This document shows positions 54,878 through 64,000 of a DNA stretch of 64,000 nt, one piece after another (position 1 is the stretch's first letter; every line of letters starts with the position of its first letter). The translations under genes and the position numbers were made by a program. The notes beneath the pieces are model-generated. The model saw only the letters and a list, made by a program, of their open reading frames with translations. It searched no databases and was not told the DNA's origin. Source of the stretch: Novosphingobium sp. RL4 (GTDB lineage: Bacteria > Pseudomonadota > Alphaproteobacteria > Sphingomonadales > Sphingomonadaceae); contig NZ_CP141944.1 of NCBI RefSeq assembly GCF_035658495.1, forward strand, positions 372,001-436,000. The letters run 5' to 3'.

Positions 54878-57652
54878 ATGAAGACTTCCATTCGCCTGAT
54901 CGCGGGACTGCTCGCATCGGCTTCCTTCGCAACCATCGCCCATGCCGGCGAAGTTGTCGGCAGCGTCCATGATGCCTCGGGTTCTCGCCCGTTGCAGTCC
55001 GCTTCGGTCCGCATCGTCGAGCTGAACCGTTCTTCCGAAACCGACCGTACGGGCAGCTACGTGTTCGGTGACGTGCCCGCGGGCACTTACACGCTGGAAG
55101 CGCGCTACGTCGGCGCCGAAGTCACCACGCAGACCGTTTCGGTCCCGGCGACCGGCCGTATCTCCGGTGACTTCGATCTCCCGGCGATCGGCGGCGGAGA
55201 CATCCTCGTCACCGGCCAGACCGCGAACCTCACCAGCGCCCTGTCGCGCCAGAAGGCCGCCGATGGCGTTGTCTCGGTGCTCACGCGCGACGCGGTGGGC
55301 CAGTTCCCCGACCAGAACGTTGCCGAATCGCTGCGCCGCCTGCCGGGCGTGAACATTCTCAACGACCAGGGCGAAGGTCGCTATGTGTCGGTCCGCGGCC
55401 TCGATCCGGATCTCAACGGCACTTCGCTCAACGGCGTGCGCATGCCCGCGCCGGAATCGGATGCCCGCTCGGTCGCTCTGGACGTGGTTTCGTCAGACAC
55501 GATCGAATCGGTCGAAGTGAAGAAGTCCTTCACGCCGGACATGGACGGCGACTTCATCGGCGCGTCGGTGGAGATCAAGACCACCAGCGCCTTCGATTCG
55601 AAGAAGAACCGCTACTCGCTCAGCGCCGAAGGCAGCTGGAACGATTATTCGGGCAAGGTCACGCCGAAGGGCGCCTTCGACTTCACCCAGAAGCTGGGCG
55701 AAAACTTCGGCATCGCCGGCTCGGTCAGCTACTACAAGCGCAAGTTCGAGACCGATAACGTCGAGACCGGTGGCTGGCATGCTGACGACGATGGCAACGC
55801 CTGGGCCGAATCGGTCGAATACCGCGACTATGACGTTGAACGCACGCGCATCAACGCGGCGCTTTCGGCCGACTGGCGCGCATCGGAAACCACCAAGGCC
55901 TATATCCGCGGCAACTGGGCGCAGTTCGACGATCACGAATATCGCCGCCGCACCACGCTGGACTTCGGCGATTTCGACACGCCCAGCGCGATCACCGCGA
56001 CCGGCGCGACTTTCGACGGCGCAGACGAGCGCATCACCGTGGAACGCGATCTCAAGGACCGTTTCGAACGCCAGCGCATCCGCTCGGTCGCCATCGGCAG
56101 CGATACCGACACCGGCACGCTGAAGTTCAACTGGCAGGCCAGCTATGCCAAGTCGTCCGAGAAGGAGACCTTCTCGATCGATCCGACCCGCTTCCGCGCC
56201 CGTTTCCGTGCCGGCACCGTCGTCGACATGGATTACTCGAACACATACTATCCGACCTATTCGGTGACGGAAGGCGCGGACACGTTCAACGACGCGTCCG
56301 AGTATGAATTCAACAAGACCGAATTGACCACCCTGTCGGACAGCCAGGACGAGGAATGGGCGGTAAAGGCCGATCTCGCCCGGACTTTCGCGGGTGACAA
56401 CGGCGACTTCACCGTCCAGGTCGGCGGCAAGGCGCGGTGGCGCAAGAAGTCCTACGACTTCAACATGACCTATTACGAACTGGCGGACGGTGCGGACTAC
56501 ACCTTGGCCGACGTGCTGGGCACGCAGACCTATCGCCTGCTCGACATGGGCCCGGTCTCCAGCAAGACCGGCCCGGCCGACTTCCTGCTGGCCAACCCCG
56601 ATGCCTTCGTGGTCAGCGACTACGACAGCGTGCTCAATTCGGCGGTGAGCGACTATTCGGTGCGCGAAGACATCCAGGCCGGCTATGCACTGGCGCGCTG
56701 GGACAGCTCGACGCTGCGCGTGATCGGCGGCGTGCGCATGGAGCGCACGCACAACAAGCTCAACGGCAGCCTCGTCTCCGACGACGGCGACACCGTCACC
56801 ATCGATCCGGTGACCTACAAGCGCAACTACACCAACTGGCTGCCAAGCCTGACGATCCGCTACAGCCCGCAGCAGAACCTCGTGGCCCGTCTGGCCGGCT
56901 ACAAGACGATCGTGCGTCCCAAGCTTTCGCAGCTTGCGCCGCGCTTTACCGTCAATGAGGACAACGAGGCCGAATTCGGCAACCCGAATCTCAAGCCCTA
57001 CCAGGCTTGGAACTTCGACGCCGGCTTCGACTACTACTTCGCCAACAACGGAGCCTTCTCGGTTGGCGGGTTCTACAAGTCGATCAAGGACTACGCGGTC
57101 GATCGCCGCTTTTACGACTACACGATCGACGGCGCGACCTATGACGAAGTGCTGATGCCGGTGAACGGCGACAAGGCGGAAATCGCCGGCGTCGAAGTGA
57201 GCTACAGCCAGGTCTTCTCGATGCTGCCTTCGCCCTTCGACGGCCTGCTCACCCAGTTGAACTACACCTACACTTATGCCCGCGGCACGGTGTTCGACGG
57301 TGACGACGTGGCGCGCCGCATCTCGCTGCCGAATGCGTCGAAGAACACCTTCAACGTCGTGCTCGGCTACGAGAAGGGCCCGGTCAGCCTGCGTGCTGCC
57401 GGTACCTTCCGCGACAAGTACCTCGACGAAGTGGGCGACGACGCCGAGACGGACCGCACCGTCAACCAGCACTTCCAGCTTGACCTCTCGGCCAAGTACA
57501 AGCTGACTGACAACATCCGCCTCTTTGCCGACTGGGTGAACGTGAACAACGCCAAGTACTTCGCCTATCAGAACCTGGCGGGCGCCAAGCGCGTGCTCCA
57601 GTACGAGGAATACGGCTCGACCGTGAAGTTCGGCGCGCGGGTGACGTTCTGA
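54878..57652 (+). CDS. TonB-dependent receptor
   Basis: 924 aa outer-membrane transporter. Signal peptide 1-23 (cut after AHA), then a carboxypeptidase-regulatory-like domain (about 24-100, VVGSVHDASGSRPLQSASVRI) as in SusC-like and sphingomonad receptors. TonB box-like DILVTG is at 108-113. A plug domain (VAESLRRLPGVNILNDQGEGRYVSVRGL) and a 22-strand barrel ending in GARVTF follow. The C-terminal phenylalanine is the usual barrel signature. Stop overlaps the phytase start by one base, and a PHO-box array lies upstream, suggesting phosphate-starvation induction and uptake of phytate or its products. Confidence 0.95.
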   Translation: MKTSIRLIAGLLASASFATIAHAGEVVGSVHDASGSRPLQSASVRIVELNRSSETDRTGSYVFGDVPAGTYTLEARYVGAEVTTQTVSVPATGRISGDFDLPAIGGGDILVTGQTANLTSALSRQKAADGVVSVLTRDAVGQFPDQNVAESLRRLPGVNILNDQGEGRYVSVRGLDPDLNGTSLNGVRMPAPESDARSVALDVVSSDTIESVEVKKSFTPDMDGDFIGASVEIKTTSAFDSKKNRYSLSAEGSWNDYSGKVTPKGAFDFTQKLGENFGIAGSVSYYKRKFETDNVETGGWHADDDGNAWAESVEYRDYDVERTRINAALSADWRASETTKAYIRGNWAQFDDHEYRRRTTLDFGDFDTPSAITATGATFDGADERITVERDLKDRFERQRIRSVAIGSDTDTGTLKFNWQASYAKSSEKETFSIDPTRFRARFRAGTVVDMDYSNTYYPTYSVTEGADTFNDASEYEFNKTELTTLSDSQDEEWAVKADLARTFAGDNGDFTVQVGGKARWRKKSYDFNMTYYELADGADYTLADVLGTQTYRLLDMGPVSSKTGPADFLLANPDAFVVSDYDSVLNSAVSDYSVREDIQAGYALARWDSSTLRVIGGVRMERTHNKLNGSLVSDDGDTVTIDPVTYKRNYTNWLPSLTIRYSPQQNLVARLAGYKTIVRPKLSQLAPRFTVNEDNEAEFGNPNLKPYQAWNFDAGFDYYFANNGAFSVGGFYKSIKDYAVDRRFYDYTIDGATYDEVLMPVNGDKAEIAGVEVSYSQVFSMLPSPFDGLLTQLNYTYTYARGTVFDGDDVARRISLPNASKNTFNVVLGYEKGPVSLRAAGTFRDKYLDEVGDDAETDRTVNQHFQLDLSAKYKLTDNIRLFADWVNVNNAKYFAYQNLAGAKRVLQYEEYGSTVKFGARVTF

Positions 57653-58785
57653 TGAAAGTCGATTTCACGAACATCGCCGGTATCGTGAAGCAGGGGTCGG
57701 GAGCTTTGCTCCCGGCCCTGGTGCTTTCCGGCGTGCTTTCCGCCGGCCTGCTTTCCGGTTGCGCGACCACGGGCGGCCCGGCTCCGGTCATGCTGCCCGC
57801 GGTCGACGTGCCGGCACAGGCGGAAACCCAGCCGGTCGGCACCGCGAACGTCGATGCGGCGGACGATCCGGCGATCTGGCGCAATGCGGCCGATCCCGCC
57901 GCCAGCCTGATTCTGGGAACGGACAAGAAGGCCGGGCTCTACGTTTACGGTCTCGATGGCAAGGTGCGCGATTTCGCGGCGGCCGGGGCTCTCAACAATG
58001 CCGACCTTCGCGAAGTGCGCTTTGCCGACGGTTCGAAGCGTATCCTGGTGGGGGCGAGCGATCGTACCGACCGGGCAGAACCGCGCATCGCCCTGTTCAC
58101 GCTTGACGGCGGGACCGGCAAGCTCGCGGCGCTGGGGGCGGAGGCGTTCCTGCCTGCGGGTCATGCTCCGGCCGAGGCTTACGGTTTCTGCATGGGCAAT
58201 GCCCTGGCGCGCGACGAACTGGCGAGGGCCTATGTCGTGCTCAAGGACGGGTCGGTGGCGGAAAGCCGATTGGTCGAACGGGAAGGGCGGATCGCCGCCG
58301 ACTATGTGCGTCTGGTGAAATTCGCCACCCAGTCGGAAGGCTGCGTGGTCGACGATGCCGGCAAGGTGCTGTTCGTGGCCGAGGAGGACGTCGGCATCTG
58401 GAAGGTGCCGCTGGCCGGCGAGGCGCTCGTGGCCCAGCCCTTCGCCCGCGTGGGCGCCCAGGATGGCCTCGTCGCCGATGTCGAGGGGCTTGCCGTCGCG
58501 CGCGAGGATGGCGGCCGGGCGTGGCTCGTCGCCTCGAGCCAGGGCGACAATGCCTATGCGCTGTTCGACCTTTCCACCGGCAAGCCCGCGGGCCGGTTCC
58601 GCATCAATGGCGGCACGATCGACGGCACGAGCGATACCGATGGCATCGAAGTCATGCTGGGCGATTTCGGTCCAGCATTCCCCGAAGGCCTCATGGTCGC
58701 GCAGGACGGCAACAATGCGCCGGAAGCACAGAACTTCAAGTTGCTTTCATGGAAGTCGATTCGCACCGCACTCGGCATCGAGTGA
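57652..58785 (+). CDS. beta-propeller phytase, predicted lipoprotein
   Basis: 377 aa. Signal with lipobox LLSGC (Cys37) after an unusually long N terminus, so it may be tethered to the outer membrane. Beta-propeller phytase motifs: DPAIWRNAADPAASLILGTDKKAGLYVY, SEGCVVDDAGKVLFVAEEDVGIWKV, DGLVADVEGLAVA, DGTSDTDGIEVM. Calcium-dependent release of phosphate from phytate is the family reaction. Start codon overlaps the receptor stop (TGATG), the usual receptor-phytase pairing. PHO-box regulation is inferred from the array before the receptor. Confidence 0.93.
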   Translation: MKVDFTNIAGIVKQGSGALLPALVLSGVLSAGLLSGCATTGGPAPVMLPAVDVPAQAETQPVGTANVDAADDPAIWRNAADPAASLILGTDKKAGLYVYGLDGKVRDFAAAGALNNADLREVRFADGSKRILVGASDRTDRAEPRIALFTLDGGTGKLAALGAEAFLPAGHAPAEAYGFCMGNALARDELARAYVVLKDGSVAESRLVEREGRIAADYVRLVKFATQSEGCVVDDAGKVLFVAEEDVGIWKVPLAGEALVAQPFARVGAQDGLVADVEGLAVAREDGGRAWLVASSQGDNAYALFDLSTGKPAGRFRINGGTIDGTSDTDGIEVMLGDFGPAFPEGLMVAQDGNNAPEAQNFKLLSWKSIRTALGIE

Positions 58786-58849
58786 CGGGGTGAGCGGTTG
58801 GTCGCGTAAGTGTTGAGACTTGCGCGGCTGCTGCGGTAACAAGGCCGCG

Positions 58850-59539
58850 ATGGTGAGATTTCCGAATCGCATGAACGGCACGGCCGCCGCTGCAGCAATG
58901 GCTGCGGCGGCCGTGGCGATTCCCGGTACCGCTTCGGCGGACGTGCTGGAAATCGGTTCCGGCGGCTATCAATGGGTGGCGGGCGGCCCCGCCAAACCTG
59001 CGGTGGATCCACTGGCGGCTTCTGCGGGCGAGGCTCCGATGGTCGAGTTCGCTAACGATGCTGCTGCCGCCGCGCCGGGCTCCGCGCCGACCGAGATAGA
59101 TGCCACGCTGTTGCATCCGCGTTCGATCACGGAAGCTCTCGACGCTGCCGGTCCGATGCGCTGGCGCGCGCGTGTCGCCGAACTGGCGGCGAAGTATGAT
59201 ATCAGCCCGACCCTGCTCGAAGCGGTGGTCTGGCAGGAAAGCCGCTGGAACGAATTGGCGATGTCCCCCGTTGGCGCGCGCGGTCTGGCGCAGCTCATGC
59301 CGGGTACGGCCGCACAGATGGGCGTGAATCCCGGCGATCCGATGGCCAATCTGGAAGGCGGCGCGCGCTATTTGCGCATGCAACTCGATGCGTTCAACGG
59401 CGATATCGAAAAGGCGCTGGCGGCCTATAACGCCGGGCCGGGCCGGGTCCAGAAAGCAGGCGGGATTCCGCGCATTCGCGAAACCCAGGCCTATGTCGCC
59501 TCGATCATGGCGCGGTTGACCGATCCCGTTCGCCGATAA
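58850..59539 (+). CDS. lytic transglycosylase, SLT domain
   Basis: 229 aa from the ATG at 58850 (AAGG ribosome site). Signal peptide about 1-30 (TASA/D) exports it to the periplasm. A variable linker is followed by an SLT domain (about 105-225): catalytic Glu130 in VWQESRWNELAMSPVGARGLAQLMPGTA, then ALAAYNAGPGRVQKAGG. It cuts the glycan strands of peptidoglycan. 64 bp after the phytase gene; no clear terminator between, so it may be in the same transcript. Confidence 0.9.
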   Translation: MVRFPNRMNGTAAAAAMAAAAVAIPGTASADVLEIGSGGYQWVAGGPAKPAVDPLAASAGEAPMVEFANDAAAAAPGSAPTEIDATLLHPRSITEALDAAGPMRWRARVAELAAKYDISPTLLEAVVWQESRWNELAMSPVGARGLAQLMPGTAAQMGVNPGDPMANLEGGARYLRMQLDAFNGDIEKALAAYNAGPGRVQKAGGIPRIRETQAYVASIMARLTDPVRR

Positions 59540-59567
59540 TTTTTCGCAAAAAACCATCGAAGGAGCG

Positions 59568-59590
59568 GCCGGAGACGGAGCGTCTCCGGC
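59568..59590 (-). terminator. weak terminator-like hairpin
   Basis: 10-bp perfect stem GCCGGAGACG / CGTCTCCGGC with a GAG loop between the convergent transglycosylase and galU genes. The run of T on the minus strand is about 20 nt away, so efficiency is uncertain. Confidence 0.4.
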
Positions 59591-59602
59591 ACCGCAGCCT
59601 GT

Positions 59603-60484
59603 TCAGCCCAGCAGCTTCCGGGCGATGCTGCGCACTTCCTCACCCATGTCCGCCCGGTCGAGCGCGATGGCGAGAGTGGCTTCGACGAAGCCGACCTTGG
59701 AGCCGCAATCGAACCGCTGGCCGGCGAAAGTAACGGCGTGGAACGGCTGCTGGCCGATCAGCTTGGCCATCGAATCGGTGAGCTGGATTTCGCCGCCTGC
59801 CCCTTTGCCCTGGTTGGCCAGCAGGTCCATGATTTCCGGCTGAAGGATGTACCGGCCCGAGACGATCTTGTTGGAAGGCGCCTCATCGACCTTGGGCTTT
59901 TCGACCAGACCCTTGACCTCGGTGAGTGCGCCATTGCTGGCGCCGGGGGCGATGACGCCGTAGCTGGAAACTTCCTCACGCGGCACTTCCAGCACCGAGA
60001 CGAGGTTGCCGCCGACTTCGTTATAAGCCTCCACCATCTGGGCCATGCAGCCCGGGGAGCCATACATCAGTTCATCGGGAAGGAAGATCGCGAAAGGTTC
60101 GTCGCCGATCACCGCGCGGGCGCACCAAACCGCATGGCCGAGGCCGAGGGGAACCTGCTGACGCACCGTAACGAGATTGCCGGGCTGGATTCGCGTCGGT
60201 TCCAGGGCATCGAGCGACTTGCCGCGCGCGGTCATCGTGGCTTCGAGTTCGTAGGCCGTGTCGAAGTGTTCGACGATTGCCGTCTTGCCGCGACCCGTAA
60301 CGAAGACGAATTCCTCGATCCCCGCTTCACGCGCTTCGTCTACCGCATACTGAATCAGCGGCCGATCTACGACAGGTAGAAGCTCCTTCGGAATCGCCTT
60401 GGTGGCGGGAAGAAAGCGGGTTCCAAGGCCGGCGACCGGGAACACCGCTTTACGGACGGGCTTTTTGTACTGTGGTGCAGACAT
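59603..60484 (-). CDS. galU: UTP--glucose-1-phosphate uridylyltransferase
   Basis: 293 aa. Makes UDP-glucose for polysaccharide and envelope sugars. Nucleotide-binding [16 protein letters not shown] (about 19-34), substrate segment [39 protein letters not shown] and [12 protein letters not shown] are all GalU motifs. Divergent from murA with 127 bp between the start codons. Confidence 0.96.
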   Translation of the reverse strand: MSAPQYKKPVRKAVFPVAGLGTRFLPATKAIPKELLPVVDRPLIQYAVDEAREAGIEEFVFVTGRGKTAIVEHFDTAYELEATMTARGKSLDALEPTRIQPGNLVTVRQQVPLGLGHAVWCARAVIGDEPFAIFLPDELMYGSPGCMAQMVEAYNEVGGNLVSVLEVPREEVSSYGVIAPGASNGALTEVKGLVEKPKVDEAPSNKIVSGRYILQPEIMDLLANQGKGAGGEIQLTDSMAKLIGQQPFHAVTFAGQRFDCGSKVGFVEATLAIALDRADMGEEVRSIARKLLG

Positions 60485-60611
60485 GGTTAAAGGTCTGACT
60501 CCGTTTGGTTACAATGAAGTTAAAGCCGCTTCGCAGACGCAGCGCAACAGTCTATCCAAGTTTCTCCGAGCCGTGCTTGCTGCACGGCCAAATCCCGTTA
60601 AAGAGCGGGCA

Positions 60612-61895
60612 ATGGACAAGATCATCATCGAAGGCGGCAAGCGCCTTTCCGGCACCATTCCCGTTTCCGGTGCGAAGAACGCGGCGTTGACGCTGCTGCC
60701 TTGCGCCTTGCTCACCGAAGAGCCGCTGACGTTGCGCAATTTGCCGCGTCTGGCGGACATCGACGGGTTCCAGCATCTGATGAACCAGTTCGGCATCTCG
60801 ACGATGATCGCGGGCAGCCGTCCTGAAGATTTCGGCCGTGTGATGACCTTGCAGGCGCCGCGCATTACCAGTTCGGTGGCGCCCTACGATCTGGTGCGCA
60901 AGATGCGCGCTTCGATCCTCGTGCTCGGTCCGATGCTGGCGCGCATGGGCGAGGCGACCGTTTCGCTGCCCGGCGGCTGCGCGATCGGCAATCGCCCGAT
61001 CGACCTGCACCTCAAGGCGCTCGAAGCGCTGGGCGCACAGATCGAGATGGCGGCGGGCTACGTTCGCGCGATCGCGCCGGACGGCGGCCTGCCGGGCGGC
61101 CGCTATTCCTTCCCGGTGGTCTCTGTCGGCGCGACCGAGAACGCGCTGATGGCGGCCGTGCTCTGCAAGGGCAAGTCCACCCTGCACAATGCAGCGCGCG
61201 AACCGGAGATCGTTGACCTTTGCAATCTGCTCGTCGCCATGGGCGCGCAGATCGAGGGTATCGGCACGTCCGACATCACCGTTCACGGGGTGAACCGCCT
61301 GCACGGCGCGACTTACATGGTCATGCCGGATCGTATCGAGGCGGGCTCCTATGCCTGCGCGGCGGCTATCACCGGCGGCGAAGTCACGCTGAAGGGCGCC
61401 AAGATCGAGGATATGGAAGCCACCGTGCAGGCGCTGCGCGATGCGGGCGTCCATGTCGAACCGACGGCCGAGGGGCTTCACGTTGCGGCGGATGGTCCGC
61501 TCAGGCCCGTCACGCTTTCGACCGCACCCTATCCGGGCTTCGCCACCGACATGCAGGCCCAGCTCATGGCACTTCTGTGCCGGGCCGAGGGTTCGAGTGT
61601 CCTGACCGAGACGATCTTCGAGAACCGCTACATGCACGTTCCCGAACTGAACCGCATGGGCGCGCATATCGAAACCAAGGGGCGCACCGCCATCGTCCAC
61701 GGCGTTCCCCGGCTCACCGGGGCCGAAGTCATGGCAACCGATCTTCGCGCCTCGATGAGCCTCGTGATCGCAGGTCTGGCGGCCGAGGGCGAAACGCAGG
61801 TCCACCGTCTGTACCATCTCGATCGCGGTTATGAACGTCTCGAGGAAAAGCTCGCTCTGGTCGGCGCACAGATCGAACGGGTCGGCGGCGAGTAA
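60612..61895 (+). CDS. murA: UDP-N-acetylglucosamine 1-carboxyvinyltransferase
   Basis: 427 aa from the ATG at 60612; a much longer open frame upstream overlaps galU on the other strand and is not supported. First committed step of peptidoglycan synthesis: transfer of enolpyruvate from PEP to UDP-GlcNAc. Catalytic Cys123 is present in GGCAIGNRP, so the enzyme is the fosfomycin-sensitive type. [26 protein letters not shown] and the C-terminal [16 protein letters not shown] match. Confidence 0.96.
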   Translation: MDKIIIEGGKRLSGTIPVSGAKNAALTLLPCALLTEEPLTLRNLPRLADIDGFQHLMNQFGISTMIAGSRPEDFGRVMTLQAPRITSSVAPYDLVRKMRASILVLGPMLARMGEATVSLPGGCAIGNRPIDLHLKALEALGAQIEMAAGYVRAIAPDGGLPGGRYSFPVVSVGATENALMAAVLCKGKSTLHNAAREPEIVDLCNLLVAMGAQIEGIGTSDITVHGVNRLHGATYMVMPDRIEAGSYACAAAITGGEVTLKGAKIEDMEATVQALRDAGVHVEPTAEGLHVAADGPLRPVTLSTAPYPGFATDMQAQLMALLCRAEGSSVLTETIFENRYMHVPELNRMGAHIETKGRTAIVHGVPRLTGAEVMATDLRASMSLVIAGLAAEGETQVHRLYHLDRGYERLEEKLALVGAQIERVGGE

Positions 61896-61955
61896 GGCAA
61901 CCGTTCGCGATCATGGCGCGTTGCTCTTACTGAATACCCGAGAGGAGCAACGACC

Positions 61956-62171
61956 ATGGGCCTGATCAAGTTGGCCGCAGCCGGCGCAGTCGGCTACGCA
62001 CTTTACAAGTACGCGAACCGCGACAAGGAAGAAGCAGCTGCCGGAGGCGGTTTCGGCCACGTCCGCGATGCCGGGCCGGAAAGCATGACGACCAAGCCGC
62101 CGCGCTGGTCGAAGACGGACGAGGCGATCGACGAGAGCTTCCCGGCCAGCGATCCGCCTTCCAGCTACTGA
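61956..62171 (+). CDS. small protein with N-terminal hydrophobic helix and ESFPASDPP motif
   Basis: 71 aa with a strong GAGAGGAG ribosome site. The N terminus GLIKLAAAGAVGYALYKYA could insert in the membrane. The C-terminal WSKTDEAIDESFPASDPPSSY carries a motif seen in many small sphingomonad and rhizobial proteins of unknown function, sometimes linked to stress. Monocistronic after murA. Confidence 0.75.
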   Translation: MGLIKLAAAGAVGYALYKYANRDKEEAAAGGGFGHVRDAGPESMTTKPPRWSKTDEAIDESFPASDPPSSY

Positions 62172-62261
62172 ATTCTACCTACTGAGTTTCCTGCGAGCCA
62201 TCGCAGTGTACCCGAGGGGCGGGGCCGCAAGGCTTCCGCCCCTTCCCGTTTTCAGGCCGGC

Positions 62262-62495
62262 TCAGGTCCGCAGCGTATCGACCAGCCAGACGCGGATGGC
62301 GCTGGCCAGGCCGGGAGGCGTTTCTGCTTCCAGGCGGTCCGCATCGATCCGCGCGACCAGCGCGTTCAGCGGCACGCGCTGGCGCACGGCGATTTCCTTG
62401 AGCATGTCCCAGAACAGCGGTTCGAGACTGATCGAAGTCTTGTGCCCGGCGATCTCGATCGAGCGCTTGATCGGCGGGTGGTAAAGTTGGGTCAT
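62262..62495 (-). CDS. ribbon-helix-helix domain protein
   Basis: 77 aa from the ATG at 62495. KRSIEIAGHKTSISLEPLFWDMLKEIAVRQRVPLNALV is the ribbon-helix-helix family seen in sphingomonads, where the N-terminal strand would bind DNA. No toxin or antitoxin partner is next to it. Target unknown. Upstream on the minus strand lies the serine hydrolase gene. Confidence 0.82.
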   Translation of the reverse strand: MTQLYHPPIKRSIEIAGHKTSISLEPLFWDMLKEIAVRQRVPLNALVARIDADRLEAETPPGLASAIRVWLVDTLRT

Positions 62496-62565
62496 GGAAG
62501 AGAGCGTAGCCGGGTTGGGGAGGAGGGGAAACGTCAACATCGCGCCGGGATGGGGTCCACGCCGC

Positions 62566-63810
62566 CTAGCGTTTGGTGACAGCCAGTGCCGCACGGTCGA
62601 GCGCCTCACGCAGCTTCCAGGTTCGCGCCTCGAATGGGCCGGGCGTCAGTTCGTTGGTCATCAGGATCGCGACGACATCGTGAGCCGGGTCGGCGAAGAA
62701 ATAGGTGTTGGCCGAGCCTGACCAGCTGCCGGCGCCCACCGGCAGTCCCCCGCGCGCTTCGGTTCCGGGGTCGCCTATCGCAAGGCCGTAGCCGAAGGGG
62801 CTGTCGAGATGTTCGCCGCCGCCCGTCCTCAGGCGAGGGGTGTACATGGCATCGACCGATTCCGGTTTGAGCAGCCGCTTGCCGTGCCACTTTCCGCGAC
62901 GGGCCAGCATTTCCGCGAAATGGCGATAGTCCTCCAGCGTTCCGGCCAATGCACCGCCGCCATCGCGCAGCCGCGCGGAGTTTCGATATTCCGACGTTTC
63001 CGGCAGGTCCACCGCACGGAGGCCCTGTTCGGTCGCCAGGTAGCCGGTGACGAGACGTGGTGCCTGCGTGTCGCTGACGACGAAAGTCGTGTCCTTCATC
63101 TCCAGCGGGTCGAGGATGTTGCCTTTGAGGAAAGCATCGAGGCTTTCGCCGGAAACGCGCTCGATCACCGCGCCGAGTACCGTGGTGGAGAAACCATAAC
63201 TGAAGCGCTCGCCCGGCTGGTGGAGCAGGGGGGCCTGGCCCAGGCGGGCCACGAGGTCATCCAGCGTCGCGGCGGGCGGCACTTGCGCATGGGCGCTGGC
63301 GACGGCGGTGGCGCGGCTGACGCCTTTTTCGCGATACCAGCGCTGGACCGGGGTATCGCCCATGAATTCGTAAGTGAGGCCGGAGCGGTGGAGTAGCAGG
63401 TCCTCGATAGTGACCGGACGTGTAGCGGCAATCGTGTCAGCCGTTTTGCTGCCGTCCCAGACGCGCAAGTTCGCCATTTCCGGCAGATACTTGCCGACAG
63501 GATCGGTCAGCGCGAGCTTGCTCCGTTCGGCCAGCATCATGATCCCGACCGAGGTGATCGGCTTCGACATCGAGTAGAGCCGGAAAATCGCATCGCGGGC
63601 GATCGGACGCCGGCTTTCGATATCGGCGTAGCCGCTCGAAAGCTCCACTAGCGGCTTGCCGTGCTGTTCGATCAGCACCAGCGCCTGTGGCAATTCGCCT
63701 GAGGCGACCATCGCGTCGAGTTCGCGTTGCAGTGTCTCGGCTGGAGCGGCGGCAAGCGAGGGCGCTGCGGAAAACAGCGCCGTCGCCGCAAGCAGCAGGT
63801 GCAACTGCAT
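62566..63810 (-). CDS. serine hydrolase, beta-lactamase/esterase EstB family
   Basis: 414 aa from the ATG at 63810. Signal peptide about 1-21 (APSLA). The SxxK motif is SMSK (Ser80, Lys83), placing it in the class C beta-lactamase/EstB group. FSYGFSTTVLGAVIERVSGE gives the tyrosine box and DLLLHRSGLTYEF is typical. No sign of cephalosporinase-specific motifs, so a periplasmic esterase is more likely than a resistance enzyme. It follows the TauD-type dioxygenase gene after 8 bp. Confidence 0.88.
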   Translation of the reverse strand: MQLHLLLAATALFSAAPSLAAAPAETLQRELDAMVASGELPQALVLIEQHGKPLVELSSGYADIESRRPIARDAIFRLYSMSKPITSVGIMMLAERSKLALTDPVGKYLPEMANLRVWDGSKTADTIAATRPVTIEDLLLHRSGLTYEFMGDTPVQRWYREKGVSRATAVASAHAQVPPAATLDDLVARLGQAPLLHQPGERFSYGFSTTVLGAVIERVSGESLDAFLKGNILDPLEMKDTTFVVSDTQAPRLVTGYLATEQGLRAVDLPETSEYRNSARLRDGGGALAGTLEDYRHFAEMLARRGKWHGKRLLKPESVDAMYTPRLRTGGGEHLDSPFGYGLAIGDPGTEARGGLPVGAGSWSGSANTYFFADPAHDVVAILMTNELTPGPFEARTWKLREALDRAALAVTKR

Positions 63811-63818
63811 CGACGGGC

Positions 63819-64000
63819 TCAGAAAGGCCGGTCGCCGGCCACCGTCACGCGGAAGCCCGAGCGGACCTCGGGGAAGTAGTCCCATACCGCGAAGTGCTGG
63901 GTGCAGCGATTGTCCCAGAAGGCCACCGAATTCTTCTGCCAGCGAAAGCGGACGTGGAAATTGGCGTCTTTCACATGGTCGAACAGGAAATCGAGCACGG
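63819..64000 (-). CDS. TauD/TfdA-type alpha-ketoglutarate-dependent dioxygenase, C-terminal part
   Basis: 60 codons visible; the gene continues beyond base 64000. The peptide has FDHVKDANFHVRFRW, then SVAFWDNRCTQHFAVWDYFPE and the end RVTVAGDRPF. WDNR-TQH supplies a His (third iron ligand) and the arginine region binding 2-oxoglutarate is SGFRVTVAG. Such enzymes hydroxylate sulfonates, alkyl sulfates or herbicide ethers. The exact substrate is unknown. Its stop is 8 bp before the serine hydrolase start, so the two may be an operon. Confidence 0.88.
   Translation of the reverse strand, partial: VLDFLFDHVKDANFHVRFRWQKNSVAFWDNRCTQHFAVWDYFPEVRSGFRVTVAGDRPF

Noticed and set aside
62566..63810. 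Serine hydrolase as a beta-lactamase resistance gene
   Set aside because: SxxK is shared with esterases and peptidases of the EstB group, and no cephalosporinase-specific motifs or regulator are seen.

Overview
The window is GC-rich chromosomal DNA of an alphaproteobacterium. Gene content points to the Sphingomonadales, most likely a Novosphingobium or Sphingobium relative. The evidence is the order mnmE-mnmG-rsmG-parA-parB, the alphaproteobacterial CarD, TrcR (DUF1013), DUF1192 and DUF2093 proteins, an Asp-type HemB, and a TonB receptor-phytase pair. The species assignment is inference. I see no prophage, insertion sequence, CRISPR array or rRNA. Almost all genes are chromosomal housekeeping genes, with one tRNA-Thr.

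Left end (1-9.6 kb): a TerC tail, a minus-strand operon (dienelactone hydrolase, glutamate synthase-like protein, quinone oxidoreductase), then the segregation locus. mnmG, rsmG, parA and parB overlap successively by 4 nt. Seven parS-like sites built on TTCCACGTGGAA or a one-base variant lie at 4.9, 5.2, 7.3, 7.7, 14.4, 25.1 and 25.6 kb. Five are inside genes, and four of those five are read as (x)FHVE(x). The segregation centromere is therefore written into mnmE, rsmG, an acyl-CoA dehydrogenase and a DUF167 gene.

9.6-28 kb: envelope and redox genes (glycine-zipper protein, fRMsr, sorbosone dehydrogenase), DUF815 ATPase with acyl-CoA dehydrogenase, tsaC, carD, fdxA, and an SUV3-like helicase carrying an (AAC)11 poly-Asn tract. 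Then come an M23 peptidase, hemB, GNAT, gamma-carbonic anhydrase, DUF167 and a truncated haemoglobin. An ATP-dependent DNA ligase with its associated exonuclease closes the block.

28-46 kb: clpA, a second quinone oxidoreductase behind a 20-bp palindrome, trcR, a PfkB kinase, two overlapping uncharacterised genes, purD and xseA (starts 5 bp apart), an M23 peptidase, a phytase-like esterase, rpmB, tadA, nadC, an OmpA lipoprotein and a CNNM/CorC transporter. Intrinsic terminators, several bidirectional, punctuate this part.

46-54 kb: a long minus-strand run gpmA-purE-purK-folA-ribF-ileS-lspA-DUF3035, interrupted only by a REP-like palindrome between purE and purK.

54-64 kb: tRNA-Thr, then four 11-bp-phased PHO-box half-sites before a TonB-dependent receptor translationally coupled to a beta-propeller phytase. 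This looks like a phosphate-starvation phytate module. A lytic transglycosylase, galU, murA, two small proteins, a serine hydrolase and the end of a TauD-type dioxygenase follow.
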